25,286 nt of DNA from NCBI GenBank assembly GCA_024762485.1, contig JANTHH010000009.1, positions 1-25,286 on the forward strand, given 5' to 3'. The translations under genes were made by a program, and so were the position numbers. The notes beneath the pieces are model-generated. The model had not been told where the DNA came from. It made no database searches and was given only the letters and a program-made list of their open reading frames with translations. Shown here one piece after another: positions 13,181 to 20,671 of the stretch. Within the stretch, counting starts at the first letter, position 1; each line of letters starts with the position of its first letter. The DNA comes from Chromatiales bacterium (GTDB lineage: Bacteria > Pseudomonadota > Gammaproteobacteria > Chromatiales > Chromatiaceae).

Positions 13181-14570
13181 GGCACCCCCACTCCCCGCCG
13201 GTGTACACGAGCAACTGGCGCAGATCTTTCCCGGCCCGGACCTGCTCACCGCACCCGCTGACTGCTGGGCCTACGGCTATGACAACAGCCGGCGCCAGGG
13301 CCTGCCCCAAGCTGTGGCCTTCGCCACCCGGCACGGTCAGGTGGAGGCACTGGTGCAGCTGTGCAACCGGCAGCGCCTGCCGCTGATCGCACGCGGACGC
13401 GGTACCGGCACCACCGGCGCCACCGTGCCGCTCGGCGGTGGCGTGGTGCTGTCGCTGGAGCGCATGGACCGCATCCTCGATATCGATCCCGCCAACCGCA
13501 TTGCCCGGGTGGAGCCAGGAGTCACCAACCAGGCATTGCAGGACGCACTGGCACCCCATGGCTTCTTCTGGCCACCCGACCCCACCAGCGCGGCGGTCTG
13601 CACCGTCGGCGGCAACCTCGCCTACAACTCGGCCGGGCCTCGGGCGGTCAAGTACGGCACACCGCGGGAAAACACCCTCGGATTGCGGGCGGTGACCGGC
13701 GGCGGTGAATCCATCCGTACGGGCGTGATGACCAGCAAGGGGGTGGTCGGCTACGACCTGACCCGCCTGCTGATCGGCTCCGAGGGCAACCTCGCCATCA
13801 TCACCGAGGCCACCCTGAAGCTAACGCCCTTGCCCGCCGCCAAGCGCACCCTGCAGGCAATCTACCAAGACATCCACCACGCCGCTCAGGCGGTGTCCGC
13901 CATCATGGCCCAGCCAGTGACGCCCTGTGCACTGGAATTCATGGACGGCCAGGCCATCGCCATGGTGCGCGACTACTCTGACCTCGATCTCCCGGCCGGT
14001 GCCGGCGCCCTGCTGATGATCGAGGTGGACGGCAGCGAGGAGGCCATCGACGCCGCCGCCCGCCAAGTGGCCGACGCCGCGCGCAATGCCGGCTGTCTGA
14101 CGGTGGATATGGCCAGCACCCGGGACGAGGTACAGCGACTGTGGCGCACCCGCAAGGCCCTGTCGCCTGCACTGCGCAATGTCGCGCCAAAGAAGATCAA
14201 CGAGGACGTGGTGGTGCCGGTCTCGCGTATCCCCGACCTGATCGGCGGTCTCGAACGACTCGCCCGGGAGAGCGGCATCACCATTGTCAACTTCGGACAT
14301 GCCGGCAACGGCAACATCCATGTCAACCTGCTCACCGACCCTCACGATCCGGCGAACATGGCTGCCGCCCATGACTGCCTCGACCGGGTGTTCGACCTGG
14401 TACTGCAACTCGGCGGCACCCTGTCGGGCGAACACGGCGTGGGTCTGGAGAAGCGGGATTTCATAGCCCGTGAGATCGAGCCCGCGACCCTGACACTCAT
14501 GCAGGGCATCCGCCACCAGTTCGATCCCCGGGGCATCCTCAATCCCGGCAAGACCCTCCCCCCGGAATAA
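13158..14570 (+). CDS. GlcD-family FAD-linked 2-hydroxyacid dehydrogenase (D-lactate or glycolate type)
   Basis: A 470-residue flavoprotein of the FAD_binding_4 plus FAD-oxidase C family, which oxidises 2-hydroxy acids such as D-lactate, glycolate or 2-hydroxyglutarate. The PCMH-type FAD domain includes ARGRGTGTTGATVPLGGGV (79-97), G-G-N-L-A-Y-N-S-A-G and G-S-E-G-N-L-A-I-I-T-E-A-T-L. The C-terminal cap has V-N-F-G-H-A-G-N-G-N-I-H-V-N and G-E-H-G-V-G-L-E-K-R, with the usual metal/substrate histidines. No glcE/glcF partner is adjacent, so a stand-alone D-lactate-dehydrogenase-like role is likely. In an autotroph it could oxidise photorespiratory glycolate, but this is inference. The start is uncertain: a TTG at 13158 lies inside the end of dolP, with no clear ribosome site and no better start downstream. 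Confidence 0.88.
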   Translation: MNTSPPTEAPPLPAGVHEQLAQIFPGPDLLTAPADCWAYGYDNSRRQGLPQAVAFATRHGQVEALVQLCNRQRLPLIARGRGTGTTGATVPLGGGVVLSLERMDRILDIDPANRIARVEPGVTNQALQDALAPHGFFWPPDPTSAAVCTVGGNLAYNSAGPRAVKYGTPRENTLGLRAVTGGGESIRTGVMTSKGVVGYDLTRLLIGSEGNLAIITEATLKLTPLPAAKRTLQAIYQDIHHAAQAVSAIMAQPVTPCALEFMDGQAIAMVRDYSDLDLPAGAGALLMIEVDGSEEAIDAAARQVADAARNAGCLTVDMASTRDEVQRLWRTRKALSPALRNVAPKKINEDVVVPVSRIPDLIGGLERLARESGITIVNFGHAGNGNIHVNLLTDPHDPANMAAAHDCLDRVFDLVLQLGGTLSGEHGVGLEKRDFIAREIEPATLTLMQGIRHQFDPRGILNPGKTLPPE

Positions 14571-14625
14571 AGCAGCGGCCTTGCTGGCTGAGCGACCCGC
14601 GATCACCTATCATCCTTACGGTTAT

Positions 14626-14697
14626 GCCAGGAATCCAATTCGCCCTGGCGGGACAAACAGTCCTAAACATACCGGGCCCACTGCCGATGGATTAGGG
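14626..14697 (+). other. Structured leader of nhaD
   Basis: The 166-base gap before nhaD holds two inverted repeats: GCCAGG (14626-14631)/CCTGGC (14644-14649) and CCTAA (14662-14666)/TTAGG (14692-14696). Some Na+/H+ antiporter genes are controlled by cation-sensing leaders, but I cannot match this to a known riboswitch consensus, and the stems are short. Confidence 0.3.
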
Positions 14698-14736
14698 CAT
14701 GTGACACAACAACCAGAAATCATGGAGACCAACCAG

Positions 14737-16221
14737 GTGTTTAGACTGCGCGCCCTACTGCCACTGTTATTCATACTGCCGGGCCTGGCACTGGCTGAAT
14801 CCGCCATGGATACGACCATGACCATGGATCAGATCCAGCATGCCCTGCTCAACAGCTGGGTCGGACCCATTGCCATCACCATCTTCGTTCTTGCCTACCT
14901 GCTGGTGATGGCGGAGGAATTCACCCACCTGCGCAAGTCCAAGCCGGTCATCCTCGCCGCGGGCATCATCTGGGCGCTGATCGCCTTCATGGTGCCGAGA
15001 ATGGGTGGCGATGTCCTGGCGGCGGAACATGCCGTCCGGCACAACCTGCTCGAATATGCCGAGCTGATGCTGTTCCTGCTGGTAGCCATGACCTATATCA
15101 ACGCCATGGACGAGCGCAATGTATTCGAGGCACTGCGCTCCTGGCTGGTGAAGAAGGGTTTCGGTTTCCGCAAGTTGTTCTGGATCACCGGCGTGCTGGC
15201 GTTCTTCATCTCGCCGGTGGCCGACAATCTCACCACCGCCCTGCTGATGTGCGCCGTGGTGATGGCAGTGGCCGGGGGTAACAGCAAGTTCATACTGCTC
15301 GGCGCCATCAACATCGTGGTGGCGGCCAATGCCGGTGGTGCCTTCTCGCCCTTTGGCGACATCACCACACTGATGGTCTGGCAGAAGGGCATCGTCACGC
15401 CGGAGGGGCTGATCGATTTCTGGGCCTTCTTCACCCTGTTTCTGCCCGCCGTGGTGAACTGGCTGGTGCCGGCCACCATCATGAGCTTCGCTGTGCCCAA
15501 CGAGCAGCCCTCGGGTGGCGAGGCGGCGGTGGCCATGAAACGTGGCGCCAAAACTGTCGTGGGCCTGTTCCTGCTGACCATCGTCACCGCCGTAAGCTTC
15601 CACAACTTCCTGCACATGCCGCCCGTCATCGGCATGCTGACAGGCCTTGCCTATCTCCAGTTCTTCGGTTTCTACCTGAAAATGACGGCTCACCTCGACC
15701 ATGGCATGACCCGAAAACAGTACCTGATAGAGCGGCAGCATGATGAGCGCCTCGGCAGCCTGCCCACCTTCGACGTGTTCAACAAGATCGCCGGTGCGGA
15801 ATGGGACACCCTGCTGTTCTTCTACGGCGTGGTGCTGTGCGTCGGCGGCCTCGGTTTCATCGGTTACCTGTCCCTCGCCTCCGAGGTCATGTATGGCCAG
15901 TGGGGCGCGCTAACAGCCAATACGGTGGTAGGTGTGCTCTCGGCCGTCGTCGACAACATCCCGGTGATGTTTGCGGTGCTGACCATGCTGCCCGACATGT
16001 CCGAGGGTCAGTGGATGCTGGTGACCCTGACCGCAGGCGTCGGCGGCTCGCTGCTGTCCATCGGCTCCGCCGCCGGGGTGGCACTGATGGGCCAGGCCCG
16101 CGGCTATTACACCTTCTTCGGCCATCTGAAGTGGACGCCGGTGATCGCACTGGGTTACGCCGCCAGTATCGTGACGCATCTGTTCGTCAACAAGGCCCTT
16201 TTCCTCCCTGACTGGGGATAA
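14737..16221 (+). CDS. nhaD: NhaD-type Na+/H+ antiporter
   Basis: Inner-membrane antiporter of the NhaD/ion-transporter superfamily that exports Na+ (or Li+) for protons, common in marine and haloalkaliphilic proteobacteria. It has 494 residues from GTG 14737. A signal-like segment (MFRLRALLPLLFILPGLALA) is followed by roughly a dozen hydrophobic segments. Family-type sequences include FFISPVADNLTTALLM, A-N-A-G-G-A-F-S-P-F-G-D-I-T-T-L, V-L-S-A-V-V-D-N-I-P-V-M-F-A, and G-V-G-G-S-L-L-S-I-G-S-A-A-G-V-A-L-M-G near the end, with the intramembrane Asp and Asn residues. GGAG at 14724-14727 sits 9 bases before the GTG; the in-frame ATG at 14722 has no ribosome site. It has its own strong terminator. 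Confidence 0.93.
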   Translation: MFRLRALLPLLFILPGLALAESAMDTTMTMDQIQHALLNSWVGPIAITIFVLAYLLVMAEEFTHLRKSKPVILAAGIIWALIAFMVPRMGGDVLAAEHAVRHNLLEYAELMLFLLVAMTYINAMDERNVFEALRSWLVKKGFGFRKLFWITGVLAFFISPVADNLTTALLMCAVVMAVAGGNSKFILLGAINIVVAANAGGAFSPFGDITTLMVWQKGIVTPEGLIDFWAFFTLFLPAVVNWLVPATIMSFAVPNEQPSGGEAAVAMKRGAKTVVGLFLLTIVTAVSFHNFLHMPPVIGMLTGLAYLQFFGFYLKMTAHLDHGMTRKQYLIERQHDERLGSLPTFDVFNKIAGAEWDTLLFFYGVVLCVGGLGFIGYLSLASEVMYGQWGALTANTVVGVLSAVVDNIPVMFAVLTMLPDMSEGQWMLVTLTAGVGGSLLSIGSAAGVALMGQARGYYTFFGHLKWTPVIALGYAASIVTHLFVNKALFLPDWG

Positions 16222-16235
16222 CTCCCCGGCCCCGT

Positions 16236-16274
16236 AAACAGTCCCGCCCGAGCCTGCTCGGGCGGGGCTGTTTT
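16236..16274 (+). terminator. Intrinsic terminator after nhaD
   Basis: AAACAGTCCCGCCCGAG (16236-16252), loop CCTG, and the complement CTCGGGCGGGGCTGTTT (16257-16273) form a 17-pair stem with one G-U, ending in TTTT. It isolates the downstream prk unit from nhaD transcription. Confidence 0.94.
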
Positions 16275-16301
16275 GCGTCAAGGCACCCACCTGCCCCCAT
16301 G

Positions 16302-16310
16302 TGGTATAGT
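16302..16310 (+). promoter_or_regulatory. Extended -10 promoter of prk
   Basis: TGGTATAGT carries a good -10 (TATAGT, 16305-16310) with the TG of an extended -10; no good -35 is seen at the expected place. Transcription would start near 16317, right at the base of the leader hairpin. CCCCATG (16295-16301), a motif repeated in the leader, lies just upstream. Confidence 0.6.
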
Positions 16311-16317
16311 TCCGCGC

Positions 16318-16420
16318 TCGCTGCGCATGGGGAAGGGCCCTCGTACAGAGGACGATTCCCCATGGGGTAGCGAACCCCGACACAAAAACCAGACCATTCA
16401 ATCAACACTGTTTATGGGGA
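16318..16420 (+). promoter_or_regulatory. Structured prk leader with mutually exclusive pairings
   Basis: CATGGGGAA (16326-16334) is perfectly complementary to TTCCCCATG (16356-16364). Inside them CCTC/GAGG (16339-16342, 16348-16351) pair around GTACA, and outside them TCGCT/AGCGA (16318-16322, 16369-16373) extend the stem. The segment TCCCCAT (16357-16363) is also the exact complement of ATGGGGA (16414-16420), the start of the prk ribosome site GGGGAGGG. GGGGT/ACCCC (16364-16368, 16374-16378) is a further alternative. The layout resembles a translational switch. Read as DNA, the CCCCATG/CATGGGG repeats could instead be operators. Confidence 0.5.
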
Positions 16421-16427
16421 GGGTCCC

Positions 16428-17324
16428 ATGTCCAAGAAGCACCCTGTCGTTGCCGTAACCGGTTCCTCCGGCGCCGGCACCACCACCGTCAAGCGCGCAT
16501 TCGAGCACATCTTCTTCCGCGAAAAGATCACCCCGCTGGTTATCGAGGGCGACAGCTACCACCGTTTCAACCGTGCCGAGATGAAGGAAGAAATGGCCAA
16601 GCACGAGGCCAGCGGCAACAACCATTTCAGCCATTTCGGCGAGAATGCCAACCATTTCGACCTGCTTGCGGACACCTTCAGGTCCTACGGCGAGAGCGGC
16701 AAATGCAAGCGCCGCTACTACATCCACAGCGATGAAGAGGCAGAGTTCCATACCAAGCGGCTCAACGACGGCAAGACCTATCACCCGGGCGAGTTCACCC
16801 CCTGGGAGGAGATCGACGAGCCCACCGACCTGCTGTTCTACGAGGGCCTGCACGGCCTGGTCAAGACAGAGAATGCCGATGTCGCCGGAAATGTCGACCT
16901 GGGTGTTGGCGTGGTGCCCATTGTCAACCTGGAGTGGATCCAGAAGATCCACCGCGATGCCGCCGAGCGCGGCTATGGCGCTGACGTCATCGTCGACACC
17001 ATCCTGCGCCGCATGCCGGACTACGTGAAATACATCACGCCCCAGTTCTCGCGGACCGACATCAACTTCCAGCGTGTCGCCACCGTCGATACCTCCAATC
17101 CGTTCATCGCCCGGGACATCCCCACCCCCGACGAGAGCATGGTGGTGATCCGCTTCCGTGATCCCAAGAAATTCGGTGTCGACTTCCCCTTCCTGCTGAA
17201 CATGATCCCCGACTCGTTCATGTCACGCCGCAACACCATCGTGGTGCCCGGCGGCAAGATGGGCTATGCCATGGAACTGATCCTGGCGCCGATCATCGCC
17301 GACATGCTGGCGAAGAAGGGCTGA
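16428..17324 (+). CDS. prk: Phosphoribulokinase (Calvin cycle)
   Basis: Phosphorylates ribulose 5-phosphate to ribulose 1,5-bisphosphate, the Rubisco substrate, with ATP, in the cytoplasm. It has 298 residues, the usual size of the octameric proteobacterial class. The P-loop G-S-S-G-A-G-T-T is at 12-19. Family signatures are D-S-Y-H-R-F-N-R, F-Y-E-G-L-H-G-L-V, V-V-P-I-V-N-L-E-W-I-Q-K-I-H-R-D, Y-I-T-P-Q-F-S-R-T-D-I-N-F-Q-R-V and V-D-T-S-N-P-F. As I recall them, the central and C-terminal sequences look nearer to Rhodobacter-type enzymes than to E. coli PrkB, favouring a true Calvin-cycle role. No Rubisco or cbbR is in the window. GGGGAGGG lies 5-12 bases before the ATG. The gene stands alone between two terminators, with a structured leader. 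Confidence 0.95.
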   Translation: MSKKHPVVAVTGSSGAGTTTVKRAFEHIFFREKITPLVIEGDSYHRFNRAEMKEEMAKHEASGNNHFSHFGENANHFDLLADTFRSYGESGKCKRRYYIHSDEEAEFHTKRLNDGKTYHPGEFTPWEEIDEPTDLLFYEGLHGLVKTENADVAGNVDLGVGVVPIVNLEWIQKIHRDAAERGYGADVIVDTILRRMPDYVKYITPQFSRTDINFQRVATVDTSNPFIARDIPTPDESMVVIRFRDPKKFGVDFPFLLNMIPDSFMSRRNTIVVPGGKMGYAMELILAPIIADMLAKKG

Positions 17325-17343
17325 CGCCCACTCCCCGGAAAGG

Positions 17344-17368
17344 CGGCGGCCCTGGCCGCCGTTTTTTT
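17344..17368 (+). terminator. Intrinsic terminator after prk
   Basis: CGGCGGC (17344-17350), loop CCTG, GCCGCCG (17355-17361), then seven T. The T-run ends one base before the ATG of the next gene (17370), an unusual arrangement. Confidence 0.9.
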
Positions 17369-17369
17369 C

Positions 17370-18494
17370 ATGGACATCTTCCGCCACGCTCATGTCACAG
17401 GAAGCCGCTGGCGCGACCTCTGCGACGATGCCCTGGCGCAACTTGGCGATCTCAGAGGGCAGGGTTCGCTCGGTTTCGTCTACCTGCATCATCAGCTCGC
17501 CGGCCATGCCGGTGACATCCTCGACTATCTCCGCAGCCACAGCCAGGTCCAGCACTGGATCGGCAGCCTGGGGATGGTCATCTGCAGCACCGGCCGGGAG
17601 GAATACGACACCCCTTCCATGGCCCTGCTGGTCACCGGGCTGGCGGACGACGACTTCCAGTTGATCCCGCCCATCCGTGAGGATGCAGGCGTATTCCTGC
17701 ACGCCACCCGCCCCTGGCGCGAGGACCACGAGGCCTTTTTCGGCATTGCCCACGGCGATCCGGCAAACCCCGCGATCGCCCGCCTGGTGGAAGACCTAAG
17801 TCATGGGCTCGGCGCCGGTTATCTGGTGGGTGGGCTTACCTCCTCCGAGACCGAACAGCTGCAGTTCGTCGACCGGCCTGTTTCTGGCGGCCTGTCAGGC
17901 GTGCTGCTGTCATCCACCGTGCCGGTGGTGACCGGGCTCTCCCAGGGCTGCAGCCTGATCGGCAGCCGACACACCGTCACCGAGTGTCAGCGCAACATCA
18001 TTCTCCGCATCGACGACCGGCCGGCACTGGAGGTGTTGAAGGAGGAGATCGGCGAGATCCTGGCGCGCGACCTGTCGCGCATCGGCGGCTATATCTTCGC
18101 CGCCCTGCCGGTGGCCGGTTCGGATACCGGCGACTACCTGGTACGTAACCTGCTGGGGGTCGATCCCAACGAGGGTCTGATCGCCATCGGCGACAGCGTG
18201 GAAAACGGCATGGCGATCCGCTTCGCAAGGCGCGATGCCCAGACCGCACGCGACGACCTCGTGCGCATGGTGGAGGAGGTGACGCAGCGACTGGAAGGGC
18301 GGCCGCTGGGTGCGCTGTACCACAGCTGTCTGGGGCGGGGACGCCACCTGTTCGGCGAGGCGTCGGCAGAGTTGCAGCTGGTGCAGGCCCATCTTGGCGA
18401 CGTGCCGCTGGCAGGCTTCTACGCCAACGGCGAGATCTACCACGACCGGCTCTATGGCTACACCGGCGTACTGACCGTCTTCAGTGAAGCCTGA
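17370..18494 (+). CDS. FIST-domain signal-input protein
   Basis: A 374-residue stand-alone FIST N plus FIST C protein. FIST domains are predicted ligand sensors found alone or fused to signalling enzymes. The N-terminus FRHAHVTGSRWRDLCDDALAQL is typical. The FIST_N part (about 1-200) includes HWIGSLGMVICSTGREEYD and GYLVGGLTSSETEQLQFVD. FIST_C (about 210-370) includes LLGVDPNEGLIAIGD, A-L-Y-H-S-C-L-G-R-G-R-H-L-F-G and P-L-A-G-F-Y-A-N-G-E-I. No signal peptide or effector domain is present. The only sensible start, ATG 17370, has no ribosome site because the prk terminator occupies the space. Expression may need read-through or leaderless initiation. It converges on dxs. Confidence 0.85.
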   Translation: MDIFRHAHVTGSRWRDLCDDALAQLGDLRGQGSLGFVYLHHQLAGHAGDILDYLRSHSQVQHWIGSLGMVICSTGREEYDTPSMALLVTGLADDDFQLIPPIREDAGVFLHATRPWREDHEAFFGIAHGDPANPAIARLVEDLSHGLGAGYLVGGLTSSETEQLQFVDRPVSGGLSGVLLSSTVPVVTGLSQGCSLIGSRHTVTECQRNIILRIDDRPALEVLKEEIGEILARDLSRIGGYIFAALPVAGSDTGDYLVRNLLGVDPNEGLIAIGDSVENGMAIRFARRDAQTARDDLVRMVEEVTQRLEGRPLGALYHSCLGRGRHLFGEASAELQLVQAHLGDVPLAGFYANGEIYHDRLYGYTGVLTVFSEA

Positions 18495-18547
18495 AGCGCG
18501 ATGCCGCAGGCGGCCGGCATGCCCGTCCCCACAACGCTGCCTGACGG

Positions 18548-20461
18548 CTAGCCGGACTTGCTCGCCGCGGCATTCAGCGGCAGCGCCTGCTGGTGCGCCG
18601 CCAGCGCCTGGCGGATCCGCCGCAGCACGCTGTCCCGATCCAACCCCGCCTCCGCCAGCTGCTCGGCCTGGGTGGCCTGTTCGATATAGCGGTCCGGCAG
18701 GCCGAGGTTGAGCAGTACCGGGCGCAGGCCGAGCTCGGCCAGGCATTCATCGACAGCCGAGCCCGCACCGCCCATCACCACGTTCTCTTCGAGGGTGACC
18801 AGCAGTTCATGCGTCTCTGCCAGACGCTGCACCAGGTCCCTGTCCAGTGGCTTGACGAAACGCATGTTGGCGACCGTTGCCCCCAGGGCCTGGCCTACCG
18901 CCAGCGCGGTCTGCAGCGGCGTGCCAAAGGCCAGTATCGCCACGTTGGCACCCTCGCGGCGGATCTCGCCGCGCCCCCAGGGCAGGATATCCAGCCCGGT
19001 GCCAGGCAACACCCCCGGCCCCCGGCCCCGCGGATAGCGTACCAGCGCCGGGCCCTCGTGCAGGTAGGCGGTATGCAGCAAGGCGCGGCATTCGGCCTCG
19101 TCGGCGGGCGCCAGTACCGCCATGTTGGGCACGCAGCGACTGAAACTCATATCGAAACTGCCGGCATGGGTGGCGCCGTCCGCGCCCACCTCGCCGGCAC
19201 GGTCCACGGCAAAGGTGACATCCAGGTTCTGCAGGGCGACGTCGTGCAGCATCTGGTCGTAGCCCCGCTGCAAAAAGGTGGAATAGATGGCCACCACCGG
19301 CTTGAGGCCATCGCAGGCCATGCCGGCAGCCAGGGTCACCGCGTGCTGCTCGGCGATACCGACATCGAAATAACGTGAGGGGAAACGCTCGGCGAAATCC
19401 ACCAGCCCCGAGCCCTCGCACATGGCCGGGGTGATGGCCACCAGCCGCTCGTCGGCCGAGGCCGCGTCGCACACCCAGTCGCTGAACACCTGGGTATAGG
19501 TCTTGCTGCCGGCCGCCTTCTCCATCTTGCCGGTATCGGGATTGAAGGGCGTGACACCGTGGTAGACACAGGGATCGCCCTCGGCCGGCGCATATCCCCG
19601 CCCCTTCTGGGTCACCACGTGGAGGAAGCGCGGGCCGCGCATGGCCTTCATGTTCTTCAGGGTGCTCAGCAGCAGCGGGATATCGTGACCGTCGATGGGG
19701 CCGATGTAGGTGAAGCCCAGTTCCTCGAACAGGGTGCCCGGCATCACCATGCCCTTCATGTGCTCTTCCCAGCGGTGCATCAGGTCCTTGACGCCGGGCA
19801 GCGGACCGAAGACCTGCTTGCTGCCCTCCCGGACCTTGTTGTAGAACCCGCTGGACAGCACCCGCGCCAGGTAGTTGCTGACCGCACCCACCGGCTGCGA
19901 GATGGACATGTCGTTGTCGTTGAGCACCACCAGCAGGTCCATGTCCAGGGCCCCGGCGTGATTGAGGGCCTCGAAGGCCATGCCGGCGGACAGCGCGCCG
20001 TCGCCGATCACCGCGATGTGCTCGCGCTGCTCACCGTGCAGCTTGGCGGCGATCGCCATGCCCAGCGCCGCGCTGATCGAGGTGCTGGAGTGACCCCCGC
20101 CGAAGGCGTCGTACTCGGATTCGTCACGACGCAGAAAGCCCGACACCCCACCCTTCTTGCGCAGGGTGTCCATGCGCGCCCGGCGCCCGGTGAGTATCTT
20201 GTGCGGATAGGCCTGATGGCCGACATCCCAGATCAGCTTGTCCCGGGGCGTCTCGAAAACGCGGTGCAGGGCGATGGTCAGCTCAACCACCCCCAGGCCT
20301 GCCGCCAAGTGCCCGCCGGTGCGCGAGACGCTGTCGATCAGGAAGTGCCGCAACTCATCCGCGAGTGCCGGCAATTCCGCCGGCATCAGCTCGCGCAGCT
20401 GCGCAGGCGTCTCGACCTGGTCGAGTAGCGGATAGTCATTCCTGTCGGTGGTTTCGGTCAT
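18548..20461 (-). CDS. dxs: DXS, 1-deoxy-D-xylulose-5-phosphate synthase
   Basis: Thiamine-diphosphate enzyme that condenses pyruvate and glyceraldehyde 3-phosphate, the first step of the MEP isoprenoid pathway; the product also feeds thiamine and pyridoxal synthesis. It has 637 residues (E. coli 620). Active-site features present: His50 (S-R-T-G-G-H region), His82 (D-V-G-H-Q-A-Y-P-H-K), the TPP motif G-D-G-A-L-S at 153-158 through N-D-N-D at 181-184, and Glu371 in I-A-E-Q-H-A-V. D-R-A-G-E-V-G-A-D-G-A-T-H-A-G-S-F-D is also present. The stop is 53 bases from the end of the convergent FIST gene. The 210-base upstream gap is shared with divergent olsB. It has a TATAAA-like element near 20492-20500 but no clear -35, and a palindrome CCGCAAATGCGG at 20513-20524. 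Confidence 0.97.
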   Translation of the reverse strand: MTETTDRNDYPLLDQVETPAQLRELMPAELPALADELRHFLIDSVSRTGGHLAAGLGVVELTIALHRVFETPRDKLIWDVGHQAYPHKILTGRRARMDTLRKKGGVSGFLRRDESEYDAFGGGHSSTSISAALGMAIAAKLHGEQREHIAVIGDGALSAGMAFEALNHAGALDMDLLVVLNDNDMSISQPVGAVSNYLARVLSSGFYNKVREGSKQVFGPLPGVKDLMHRWEEHMKGMVMPGTLFEELGFTYIGPIDGHDIPLLLSTLKNMKAMRGPRFLHVVTQKGRGYAPAEGDPCVYHGVTPFNPDTGKMEKAAGSKTYTQVFSDWVCDAASADERLVAITPAMCEGSGLVDFAERFPSRYFDVGIAEQHAVTLAAGMACDGLKPVVAIYSTFLQRGYDQMLHDVALQNLDVTFAVDRAGEVGADGATHAGSFDMSFSRCVPNMAVLAPADEAECRALLHTAYLHEGPALVRYPRGRGPGVLPGTGLDILPWGRGEIRREGANVAILAFGTPLQTALAVGQALGATVANMRFVKPLDRDLVQRLAETHELLVTLEENVVMGGAGSAVDECLAELGLRPVLLNLGLPDRYIEQATQAEQLAEAGLDRDSVLRRIRQALAAHQQALPLNAAASKSG

Positions 20462-20559
20462 CGGGATACGGCGTACATCGGGCCAGAGATCCTTTATATG
20501 TTAACGCAGCCACCGCAAATGCGGGGATTTTCACCTATTCATATGGCTGCCACCGTGCC

Positions 20560-20610
20560 CTGTCATACGCGCCCCATCCAGCGGCAACATTTTTTTCATC
20601 ATCCTGACAC
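20560..20610 (+). promoter_or_regulatory. Candidate PhoB box region upstream of olsB
   Basis: A perfect Pho half-site CTGTCAT (20560-20566) is followed, in step with the 11-base PhoB repeat period, by TTTTCAT (20593-20599, 5 of 7) and CTGACAC (20604-20610, about 6 of 7 to the second-half consensus). The last two are separated by 4 bases as in a Pho box. Phosphate-starvation induction is known for olsB in other bacteria. No convincing -10 follows at the expected distance, so this remains tentative. Confidence 0.4.
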
Positions 20611-20671
20611 CCTTCCGCCATTTCCCCTCCCTAGGCTTTGCCCATCCTGTAGAAATCGATGAGACAACGCC

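Noticed and set aside
16428..17324. prk as an E. coli PrkB-like gene of unknown role
   Set aside because: The recalled sequence pattern is closer to Rhodobacter-type Calvin-cycle enzymes, though proof needs Rubisco elsewhere in the genome.
18495..18547. Shared terminator between convergent FIST and dxs genes
   Set aside because: Only a 6-pair inverted repeat (ATGCCG/CGGCAT) without a T-run was seen, so no terminator is claimed.
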